Assembly: GCA_028290285.1 (NCBI GenBank)
Contig: JAQGKD010000115.1
Span: 1-46,234, forward strand
Source of the DNA: Hyphomicrobiales bacterium
Lineage (GTDB): Bacteria; Pseudomonadota; Alphaproteobacteria; Rhizobiales; Beijerinckiaceae
Direction: 5' to 3'
DNA: 46,234 bases
Shown here: positions 7,950 through 15,278 of the stretch, piece by piece
Position numbering within the stretch: the stretch's first letter is position 1
Layout of the letters: each line of letters opens with the position of its first letter
Notes under the pieces: model-generated
Database searches by the model: none
Told to the model about the DNA's origin: nothing
The model's input: the letters and a program-made list of their open reading frames with translations, nothing else
Position numbers and translations under genes: made by a program

Positions 7950-10283
7950 ATGGGTGAATTTGCGCTCGGACAGGCAGTTCCACGTTTCGAAGATCCCCGC
8001 CTCATTCGGGGCGGGGGGCGCTTCGCCGACGATCTCGGTCTTCCCGGCATGGTTCACGGCATCGTCCTTCGCTCACAATATGCCCACGCCCGCGTCCTGA
8101 ACATCGACACCAGCCGGGCGCTGGCTGCCCCGGGTGTGCTGGCCGTGCTGACCGGCAAGGACTGGGCGGAATCCGGCTTTGCCGACCTGCCCGTCGCCAG
8201 GGGCCGCAAGAAGCGCGATGGCTCGCCCATGTACAGCCCGCGCTTTCCCGCGCTGGTGCAGGACAAGGTGCGCTGGGTCGGCGATTACGTCGCCTTCATC
8301 GTCGCCGAAACGCGATTCCAGGCGCTGGACGCCGCCGAGATGATCGATGTCACCTACGAGCAGCTGCCAGCCAATGTGGTGACTGGCGAGGCCCCGGACG
8401 AGGGCAAGCCGCTGGTCTGGGACGACTGCCCCAACAATATTTCGTTTGTGCATCTGGAAGGCGACAAGGCGAAGACCGAAGCGGCCTTCGCAAAGGCCGA
8501 CCACATCGTGCGGCGTAAGTTCATTATCAATCGCGTCACCGCGGCGACCATGGAGCCGCGCGCTTGCGTCGGCCAATACGATTCCGCCGCCGACCGCTAC
8601 ACGATTCACACCACGCTGCAGCGCGCGATTCATTATCGCGGACAGCTGGCGAGGGTGCTGAAAATTCCCGAGAGCAAGCTGCATGTGATCGCCGGCGATA
8701 TCGGCGGCAGTTTCGGCATGAAGTCCGGCGTCTACAACGAAGTCGGCCTCGTGTTGCTCGCATCGAAAATGGTGGGGCGTCCCGTGAAATGGACGAGCAC
8801 GCGTTCCGAGGCCTTTCTCAGCGATGCGCAGGCGCGCGACAACGTGACGGAAGCCGCGCTCGCACTCGACAAGGACGGGCGCTTCCTGGGGTTGCACGTC
8901 AAGACCATCGCCAACGTGGGCGCTTATCTACAGCCCGGCGGCGACGGCGGCGCGACGAGCAATCTCGGCACGCTGGCCGGCGTGTACACGACACCCGCGA
9001 TTCATGTCGATGTGACGGCTGTTTTCACCAACACAAATCCAATGCGCCCCTATCGCGGCAACGGACGCCCCGAAGCGGCTTATGTGCTCGAACGCATCGT
9101 CGATCTCGCCGCGCGCGAGCTGAAGATGGACCCGGTGGAAATTCGCCGCCGCAACCTGATCCCGCCCGATGCCATGCCCTACAAGACGCCACTGAAGTTC
9201 GTCTACGATTCCGGCGAATTCGAGAAGGGCATGAACCTGGTTCTCGAAATGTCCGATTGGGCCGGCTTCGAGAAGCGTCGCGCGGAGTCGCGCAAAAATG
9301 GCAAGCTGCGTGGCATCGGCCTTTCCAATTCGATCGAGAAGGCTGCCGCGCCCGGTTTCGAAGGCGCCGAGATCCGTTTCGACCGGTCAGGCACAGTGAC
9401 CATTCTGTCGGGCGCGGTGACGCAGGGTCAGGGGCACGAGACGATCTTCAAGCAGCTCGTCTGCGATCGGCTCGGCGTGAAGCCCGATGAAGTGCATTAC
9501 GTGCAGGGCGATACCGATGCTGTGTTCTTTGGTGAAGGCACGGGCGGATCGCGCACTGCGACCGTTGCCGGCTCAGCCTTGCATCTCGCAGCGGAGAAGA
9601 TTGTGGTTAAAGCCCACAAGATCGCAGCGAAAATGCTCGGCGTGGACGATATCGACTTCAAGGACGGCATCTTCAAAAGTCGTACGACCAACAGCAGCCT
9701 CACAATCGGCGAAGTAGCACGCGGCTCAACGAACCCCAAAAACCTGCCCGACGACATGGAGCCTGGGCTGATCGCGACAGCCGTCTATGCCAACGAGTTG
9801 ATGAACTACCCCAACGGCAGCCATGTCTGCGAACTCGAAATCGACGAGGACACAGGACAGGTTGAAATTGTGCGGTACAATGTGGTGGACGATGTCGGCA
9901 CCGTTCTGAATCCTCTTCTGCTGAAGGGACAAATCCATGGTGGCGTCGCGCAGGGCATCGGGCAGATGCTGATGGAGGATCTGACTTACGATACGTCAAC
10001 TGGAGAATTGCTTGCAGGTTCCTTCGTCGATTACGCCATGCCGCATGCTGATAATTTCTGCGCTATTGAAGTTAAAAGCAATCCTGTGCCGACCCTCACC
10101 AACCCTCTGGGTGTGAAGGGCGCGGGGGAAGCAGGGTGCGTTGGCGCGCTGCCCGCAGTTGCGAACGCGCTTGCCGATGCACTTAGTATCTTTGGCATCG
10201 ACGATGTGCCCATGCCTGCGACATCAGCTCGAATCTGGAAGATGATACAGTCTGCCAAAGCTCAAAAGGTCGCAGCTGAATGA
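7950..10283 (+). CDS. Molybdenum hydroxylase large subunit (xanthine/CO dehydrogenase family), orphan
   Basis: The 777-residue protein is a molybdopterin-binding catalytic subunit of the aldehyde oxidase/xanthine dehydrogenase family, which hydroxylates heterocycles or aldehydes using water oxygen. It has the N-terminal a/b hammerhead (FEDPRLIRGGGRFADD), the substrate-site motif PYRGNGRPE, and the active-site loop GVKGAGEAG with the essential glutamate at 727. PYRGNGRPE is unlike the AYRCSFR of true CO dehydrogenase, so CO is not expected as substrate. No [2Fe-2S] or FAD subunit lies next to it, unlike the complete set at 35.1-38.9 kb. I start at ATG 7950 after GGAAAAGAG; ATG 7920 is an alternative. 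GC content drops toward the 3' end (about 47% at 9961-10080 versus about 67% at 8041-8160). Confidence 0.87.
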   Translation: MGEFALGQAVPRFEDPRLIRGGGRFADDLGLPGMVHGIVLRSQYAHARVLNIDTSRALAAPGVLAVLTGKDWAESGFADLPVARGRKKRDGSPMYSPRFPALVQDKVRWVGDYVAFIVAETRFQALDAAEMIDVTYEQLPANVVTGEAPDEGKPLVWDDCPNNISFVHLEGDKAKTEAAFAKADHIVRRKFIINRVTAATMEPRACVGQYDSAADRYTIHTTLQRAIHYRGQLARVLKIPESKLHVIAGDIGGSFGMKSGVYNEVGLVLLASKMVGRPVKWTSTRSEAFLSDAQARDNVTEAALALDKDGRFLGLHVKTIANVGAYLQPGGDGGATSNLGTLAGVYTTPAIHVDVTAVFTNTNPMRPYRGNGRPEAAYVLERIVDLAARELKMDPVEIRRRNLIPPDAMPYKTPLKFVYDSGEFEKGMNLVLEMSDWAGFEKRRAESRKNGKLRGIGLSNSIEKAAAPGFEGAEIRFDRSGTVTILSGAVTQGQGHETIFKQLVCDRLGVKPDEVHYVQGDTDAVFFGEGTGGSRTATVAGSALHLAAEKIVVKAHKIAAKMLGVDDIDFKDGIFKSRTTNSSLTIGEVARGSTNPKNLPDDMEPGLIATAVYANELMNYPNGSHVCELEIDEDTGQVEIVRYNVVDDVGTVLNPLLLKGQIHGGVAQGIGQMLMEDLTYDTSTGELLAGSFVDYAMPHADNFCAIEVKSNPVPTLTNPLGVKGAGEAGCVGALPAVANALADALSIFGIDDVPMPATSARIWKMIQSAKAQKVAAE

Positions 10284-10319
10284 AATTATTCGCGCCGGTG
10301 CCACGGCTTCGTGAACCCA

Positions 10320-10340
10320 TTTTCAGCTAATTAGAGAAAA
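10320..10340. promoter_or_regulatory. AT-rich inverted repeat upstream of PhaC-like gene
   Basis: Between the molybdenum hydroxylase gene and the alpha/beta hydrolase gene (156-bp gap) there is TTTTC, two bases, the 8-bp palindrome CTAATTAG, one base, then GAAAA. It could be an operator or a weak terminator; there is no T-run after it, which favours a protein-binding site or chance. The surrounding gap is noticeably AT-richer than the genes beside it. Confidence 0.25.
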
Positions 10341-10439
10341 CCCCAGCTTTTATGTAAACGCTGATAGGCGCAGTTAAGAAGTCAGGGGCCAAATTCGGGC
10401 GGGGGGTTGGAGGCGGCTCACAGTAGAGGGGGATCCACC

Positions 10440-11582
10440 ATGAGTTCGAACAACGGAAACAAAGCGGAAGGGGCGGCGCGTTCGCGCGGCTTCACGCTCC
10501 CGCCGGTAAAAGAAGATGGTGGAGACTGGTTGCGGCAATTCTCCGATTGCCTCAACCAACGCGCGCCGGAAGAATCGGCATTCGCGACACCGAACGAGAT
10601 CTATCGCGTATTGCCGACCATGCGGCTGCGTGCATTCGGCGGACGCAGCCGGAGCGGCGCCGGCGCAACTCTGATCGTTGCGCCGCTCGCCGCGCAGGAT
10701 GCCTCCATGGCCGACCTGATGCGGGGCCATTCGCTGGTCGAGGTCCTGCGCGCGGCAGGCAATGGGCCGGTCTACCTCACCGACTGGAAGTCTGCGACAA
10801 CCGACATGCGCGCTTGCTCCATCGACAGTTATCTGTCCGATCTGAATGTCGCGATCGACGACCTGGGCGGCGATGTCGATGTCGTTGGGCTGTGCCAGGG
10901 TGGATGGCTGGCGCTCATCCATGCCGCCCGTTTCCCCGGCAAGATCCGCCGTCTCGTGCTGGCAGGAACACCGGTGGACGTGTCGGTGCGCCCCTCCTCG
11001 ATGACCCGCTATGTTGCGAGCCTTCCATCAGGGAAGATCCGGGATCTCGACGCCTCCGTTACGGGCGTCGTGGCGGGTAGTGACGTCCTGACCGCTCTGG
11101 GCGCGGGACATGGTCACGATCGCGCTGCGATCGAAACGCTGCAGCGCAATCCGGCCTCCTTCACGGACCGCGACATGCGCGCGATCAGCACTTATGAAAG
11201 CTGGTGCCGGCGCGGCATGGATCTGCCTGCGCTGACCTGCCAGCAGATGCTCACCTGGCTGTTTCGCGAGAACCGCCTTGCACAGGGCACGTTCGAAGCG
11301 CTCGGCCAGATCATCGATCTCAAGCGCGTGCGCATTCCGATCTTCGTTCTTTGCGGCAAATTCGACGACGTCACGCCGAAGGAACAAGCGCTATCGGTTC
11401 TGTCCCTCGTGGGGACTGGCAAGGGACGCGTGCGCAGCCTCGTGGCGACCTGCGGTCATTTCGCGCTGTTCGTGGGCGCCGGCACGCTGACGCGCGAGTG
11501 GTCTGTCATTGCAAGCTGGCTAGGTTCGCCTGCATCGCTGGGCAAGAAGGCGTCCGCGCCACTCAGCCTGGTCGCCAAGTGA
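10440..11582 (+). CDS. PhaC-like alpha/beta hydrolase with cysteine nucleophile
   Basis: The 380-residue protein has the alpha/beta-hydrolase fold with a polyhydroxyalkanoate-synthase style active site. The nucleophile elbow is GLCQGG with C152 instead of serine, the acid is D309 or D310 in CGKFDDVTP, and the histidine is H340 in CGHFALFVG. PHA synthases use exactly this Cys-Asp-His arrangement, but they are usually 350-600 residues long with a longer N-terminal region; this one has a short head (PPVKEDGGDWLRQF). PHB depolymerases keep serine, so a thioester-handling acyltransferase or divergent synthase is more likely. The ATG at 10440 is preceded by GGGGGATCC. The gene converges with the isomerase-fold gene at 11615. 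Confidence 0.72.
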   Translation: MSSNNGNKAEGAARSRGFTLPPVKEDGGDWLRQFSDCLNQRAPEESAFATPNEIYRVLPTMRLRAFGGRSRSGAGATLIVAPLAAQDASMADLMRGHSLVEVLRAAGNGPVYLTDWKSATTDMRACSIDSYLSDLNVAIDDLGGDVDVVGLCQGGWLALIHAARFPGKIRRLVLAGTPVDVSVRPSSMTRYVASLPSGKIRDLDASVTGVVAGSDVLTALGAGHGHDRAAIETLQRNPASFTDRDMRAISTYESWCRRGMDLPALTCQQMLTWLFRENRLAQGTFEALGQIIDLKRVRIPIFVLCGKFDDVTPKEQALSVLSLVGTGKGRVRSLVATCGHFALFVGAGTLTREWSVIASWLGSPASLGKKASAPLSLVAK

Positions 11583-11589
11583 CGCGGAG

Positions 11590-11621
11590 GGTCTGGCAGC
11601 GCGGTCGCGCGCCGTCAGACC
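11590..11621. terminator. Hairpin between convergent genes
   Basis: Outer arms GGTCTG (11590-11595) and CAGACC (11616-11621) enclose a second GC stem, GCGCG (11599-11603) and CGCGC (11606-11610), with a two-base loop. It lies between the stop of the PhaC-like gene and overlaps the stop of the convergent minus-strand gene. There is no U-tract on either strand, so it would be a weak or Rho-assisted two-way terminator. Confidence 0.4.
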
Positions 11622-12349
11622 ATCGGCGGCAGGGCTTCCAGCAGATGACCGTAGCCCTTGCGCGGCTCGTTGACATGAAGACGGCGCTGGAACTCCCAGA
11701 CACGCGCCGTCACTGGATGGACGACCGGCACACCCAGGTCTTTTTCCAGCATGTCGACGATGTGCAGCGTGCGCCAGCCAGACCCCAGCATGTAGATGGC
11801 ATCCGCGCCCTTGTGCGCAAGGAAGCTCTTCTTGATGTGACCGTAGATCAGTTCGCCTGACAATTCCTGCACCTTGTTGAAGGGCACGTCGATGCCGTCC
11901 ATGCAGCGCACGTCGAAACCGGCATCGGTGAAGTAGCGGCCGAAGGTCTGGTTGATCTCGCCCTGGAAATAGCTGGCGCCAACGATGGACTTCGCACCGA
12001 GCGCACGCAGCGCCGAAATATGGTTCTGGCCGGAGGTGAAGATCGGCGTCCGGTATTTTTCTTCCCAGCCCGCGACAAGGCGCGTCTCCGCCTCCCGACC
12101 CATCACCATGAAGGGCGGTGCGCCGTTTGGATGAATGGCGTCGCATTCCTGCTCGGCGCAGAGCGCGATCTGCTGCTCGTACCCGCCCATGACGGTCTTG
12201 AACTCTTCCGTCGTTCCCTTGCGGATGTTGATGAAGAGCGGAATGATGCCGATCCCTTCCGGCATGAGCCGGATGAATTCTTCCGTCGCGCCGGGGCGCA
12301 GGGTCGGGTGAATGATGCCGGCAATGCCGCGCCAAGCCGAAAAGGCCAT
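11615..12349 (-). CDS. Asp/Glu racemase-fold protein (maleate isomerase/arylmalonate decarboxylase-like) lacking family cysteines
   Basis: The 244-residue protein aligns by pattern with maleate cis-trans isomerases and arylmalonate decarboxylases: a GIIHPTLRP start, a central AIHPNGAPPF, and IYMLGSGWRTLHIVDMLEKD followed by LGVPVVHPVTA. In that family the catalytic cysteines sit in a GCTS-type loop and in an SCGG/SCTN-type loop. Here those places read HPNGAPP (73-79) and GSGW (189-192), with no cysteine in either, so standard racemase or isomerase chemistry is not expected. It may be a lyase of different mechanism or a non-catalytic homologue. ATG 12349 follows a GGGAGGA ribosome site; an upstream in-frame start is less likely. 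It is convergent with the PhaC-like gene. Confidence 0.72.
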   Translation of the reverse strand: MAFSAWRGIAGIIHPTLRPGATEEFIRLMPEGIGIIPLFINIRKGTTEEFKTVMGGYEQQIALCAEQECDAIHPNGAPPFMVMGREAETRLVAGWEEKYRTPIFTSGQNHISALRALGAKSIVGASYFQGEINQTFGRYFTDAGFDVRCMDGIDVPFNKVQELSGELIYGHIKKSFLAHKGADAIYMLGSGWRTLHIVDMLEKDLGVPVVHPVTARVWEFQRRLHVNEPRKGYGHLLEALPPMV

Positions 12350-12453
12350 GAAGTCCTCCCTGATCTCGTGTGTTCTGCGCACGCTTGTGGGGTGCGCTTA
12401 TCGTGACCGGCGCATTCTGGCGCAACGAGGGCCGGGTTGGAAGAGCTTAGGCC

Positions 12454-13980
12454 TCAGGCGCCGCGGTTGCGTGGCTCAGCTGTGTGCTCGCGCAGGCCAT
12501 TGGCGTGCTCATCGACCTCCCGAAGCAGCACGGGATAGCCCCAGAGGTCGGCGAGGTAACCGAGCACCTCGCTCGTATCCCTCCCCGCCAGCAGGCGTCC
12601 GGCGCGGACGGAATGCTGCAGGACGAGGCGGCGATCACCCTCGAGATCGACCGACACGACCTCTATCTGTGGATCGGTGTGGCCGATGTCGTATTCGCGT
12701 GCGAAGGCGCGGCGGATCCGCCGATAGCCGCGCTCATCATGGATGGCCTCGACGCGCAGAGTCGGCTCGGCGGGATCGTCGACGAGGTGGAACATACGCC
12801 AGTCGCGCATGACACGGGGCGACAAGAACTGCGAGATGAAACTGTCATCCCGGTAATTCGCCCAGATGTCCTTCAGTGCCTCGACAGGATCGTTGCAGCC
12901 GGCGAGTTGCGGGAACCACTCGTGATCCTCGGGCGTGGGCGCGACGCACACGCGTTCGATATCCGTCATCATGGCGAAGCCGAGCGCGTAAGGGTTGATG
13001 CTGCCAAAACGCCGGTCGTCGAAGTCGGGCTGGAACACGACATTTGTGTGCGAGGTCAGAAACTCGAGATAAGCGCCGTCGGTGATGTTACCCGCCTCGT
13101 GCAGGCGGCTCATGATCTTGTAATGAACATAGGTCGCGGTGCCCTCGTTCATCACCTTGGTCTGGCGCTGCGGGTGAAAATACTGGCCGAGCAACCGCAC
13201 GATGCGGAGCAATTCGCGCTGCCAGGGCGCGAGTTTGGGCGCTGTCTTCTCGAGAAAATAGAGAATATTCTCCTGCGGCAGTTCGAGCAGGTCGGCAAGC
13301 CGCTCCTGCGCGGTGCGGGACGCAGCCTTCGGCGCCCCGGCGGGCAAAGTTTGCCAGAGCTCGTTGTACACCCGCTCGTCGTGTTCGCGCCGCTCTTTTG
13401 CGCGGGCCTGCTCCGTCTTGAAATCCGTCTTGCGGCGACGCGGGGAACGGTGCACGCCGTGGCTCATCAGGGCGTGCGCGGCGTCAAGGAGCCGCTCCAC
13501 CGCGCGCTCGCCGTGAGTCTCCTCGCATTGCGCGATATAGGCCTTCGCGAATTGCAGGTAATCGAGAATGCCGCTCGCGTCGGTCCAGTCCTTGAAGAGC
13601 TGGTTGTTTTTAAAGAAATGATTGTGTCCGAAGGCGGCATGGGCGATGACCAGCGTCTGCATCAACGCCGTGTTGCCCTCCATGACGTAGGAAATGCACG
13701 GGCTCGAATTGATGACCAGTTCATAGGCGAGGTCCGAGAAACCCTTGCGGTAGTGGCCTTCATGCTGCGCGAAGCGTTTACCGAAGGACCAGTGCCCGTA
13801 ATAGATCGGCATGCCTGACGACGCGTAGGCGTCCAGCATCTGTTCGGCCGTGATCACCTCGATCTGGTTGGGATAGACATCAAGCTTGAGTTCGCCGAGT
13901 GCGATTTCCTCGACGCGATCGTGGATTTTCTGGATCGTGTCGAAGCTCCAGTCGGCTCCGTCGAACAGTAGAGCGCTCAT
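12454..13980 (-). CDS. spoVR: SpoVR family protein (YcgB)
   Basis: The 508-residue protein matches the SpoVR/YcgB family, named for a Bacillus spore-cortex gene but widespread in Proteobacteria, where it travels with yeaG and yeaH. Recognisable segments are YYGHWSFGKRF near 60, SDLAYELVINSSPCISY near 82, the HNHFFKNN segment near 118 and a MNEGTATYVHYK segment in the middle. Its biochemical role is not established. The start overlaps the stop of yeaH by four bases (ATGA), so it is the last gene of the prkA-yeaH-spoVR operon. Length and order are typical. Confidence 0.93.
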   Translation of the reverse strand: MSALLFDGADWSFDTIQKIHDRVEEIALGELKLDVYPNQIEVITAEQMLDAYASSGMPIYYGHWSFGKRFAQHEGHYRKGFSDLAYELVINSSPCISYVMEGNTALMQTLVIAHAAFGHNHFFKNNQLFKDWTDASGILDYLQFAKAYIAQCEETHGERAVERLLDAAHALMSHGVHRSPRRRKTDFKTEQARAKERREHDERVYNELWQTLPAGAPKAASRTAQERLADLLELPQENILYFLEKTAPKLAPWQRELLRIVRLLGQYFHPQRQTKVMNEGTATYVHYKIMSRLHEAGNITDGAYLEFLTSHTNVVFQPDFDDRRFGSINPYALGFAMMTDIERVCVAPTPEDHEWFPQLAGCNDPVEALKDIWANYRDDSFISQFLSPRVMRDWRMFHLVDDPAEPTLRVEAIHDERGYRRIRRAFAREYDIGHTDPQIEVVSVDLEGDRRLVLQHSVRAGRLLAGRDTSEVLGYLADLWGYPVLLREVDEHANGLREHTAEPRNRGA

Positions 13981-15266
13981 CGCGATGTGGTCTCCAGCGC
14001 CTCGCTTCTCCGCCTGAAGAGATCGCGGAATACGGGATAGATTTCCTGCCGCGTGGTGACGCGCCGCATGCTCGGCCCCGGCTCGAGGTTGTCGTAGGTC
14101 TTCCAGAGCGTGGAGCGGGGCGCCTCGTTGTGAGGCTCGTCAACTTCGAGATAGGCAAAATACTGGCACTGGGGCAGAAGGGCGTCGCGCATCAGCGTTG
14201 TCGCACGCTCGTGGTCCCCGGTCTCGTTGTCGCCATCGGACGCCTGCGCCATGTAGATATTCCAGTCGGCCACAGGATAGCGCTCTTCAAGAATACGACG
14301 GGCCTCCTGGAGAGCCGAGGACACACGCGTGCCGCCCGTCTCACGGCTTTCGAAGAATGTCTTCTCGTCCACCTCGCGCGCCTCGTCGGTGTGACGGATG
14401 AAGACGATCTCGACCTGTTTGTAGCGCCGCTCAAGGAACACATAGAGAAGCATGAAGAAGCGTTTTGCGATGTCCTTCATATGCTCGGTCATGGAGCCCG
14501 AGACGTCCATGATGCAGAACATCACGGCCTGTGCGATCGGACGCGGCGACGGTTCGAACCGACGATAGCGTATGTCGATGGGATCGATATAAGGAATGGC
14601 GCGCGTGCGCAGCTCGAGAGCGGCGAGTTCGGCGCGCAGAAGATCGCGCTGCACGTCGTCGCCTGCCATTTCCGCCTCTGCGATAGCAACGCGCAGACGT
14701 TCCATCTCTTCGGGCTTTGGGCGTTTCAGAGCCATGCGTCGGGAGAGGGCGTTGCGCATTGTCCGCGTCAAGGCAAGATTGGCGGGCGAGCCGCCCCTCG
14801 TATAGCCCGCGCGCCGCAGTCCTGTTGAATCAGTCAGGGACAATTTGCGCCGTTCGAGATCGGGAAGTTCGAGATCTTCTAGGAAGAGGTTCAGGAATTC
14901 CTCAGCAGAAAGCGCGACCTTGAAATCATCTTCTCCGCCGCCACCGCTGCCCGATTGCGAACCGGACCCTTTGCCCTTGCCCGAGCCTGAGCCGCTCGGG
15001 CGCGCAATGCGATCGCCTTCCAGAAACTCCTTGTTGCCAGGCAGGACGCGCGAGTGCAGCCCCTCGCTTCCGGTGTGGAACGAGGGCTCGTCGATGCCGC
15101 GCGCAGGGATGATGACGACGCCGCCCTCCCCGATCTCGCGGATCGGCCGCGTCGACGACACATTACGTACGGCTTCCCGCAAGATCTTGCCTGCACGCCG
15201 GAGAAAGCGCTGCCTGTTGGGCAGGCTCTTCCCCGACGGATTCAGGCGGCGGTCGATGACATACAT
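13977..15266 (-). CDS. yeaH: YeaH/YhbH family protein (DUF444)
   Basis: The 429-residue protein belongs to the DUF444 family that accompanies the PrkA kinase. The N-terminus (MYVIDRRLNPSGKSLPNRQRF) is typical. Residues about 93-110 form a low-complexity Gly/Ser/Lys linker. The C-terminal half has a von Willebrand A-like metal site (DVSGSM, the MIDAS motif) followed by FFMLLYVFLERRY and HTDEAREVDE. VWA domains bind partners in metal-dependent fashion, so a scaffold role next to the kinase is plausible. It begins 12 bases after prkA stops and overlaps spoVR by four bases. Confidence 0.93.
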   Translation of the reverse strand: MYVIDRRLNPSGKSLPNRQRFLRRAGKILREAVRNVSSTRPIREIGEGGVVIIPARGIDEPSFHTGSEGLHSRVLPGNKEFLEGDRIARPSGSGSGKGKGSGSQSGSGGGGEDDFKVALSAEEFLNLFLEDLELPDLERRKLSLTDSTGLRRAGYTRGGSPANLALTRTMRNALSRRMALKRPKPEEMERLRVAIAEAEMAGDDVQRDLLRAELAALELRTRAIPYIDPIDIRYRRFEPSPRPIAQAVMFCIMDVSGSMTEHMKDIAKRFFMLLYVFLERRYKQVEIVFIRHTDEAREVDEKTFFESRETGGTRVSSALQEARRILEERYPVADWNIYMAQASDGDNETGDHERATTLMRDALLPQCQYFAYLEVDEPHNEAPRSTLWKTYDNLEPGPSMRRVTTRQEIYPVFRDLFRRRSEALETTSR

Positions 15267-15278
15267 CGTGCATCTCCG

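Noticed and set aside
12484..13818. A 444-codon plus-strand frame opposite spoVR
   Set aside because: The minus-strand SpoVR protein is complete and canonical; the plus frame shows no domain.
14932..14995. GC-rich repetitive stretch as a DNA repeat
   Set aside because: It simply encodes the Gly/Ser/Lys linker of the YeaH-family protein and is in frame.
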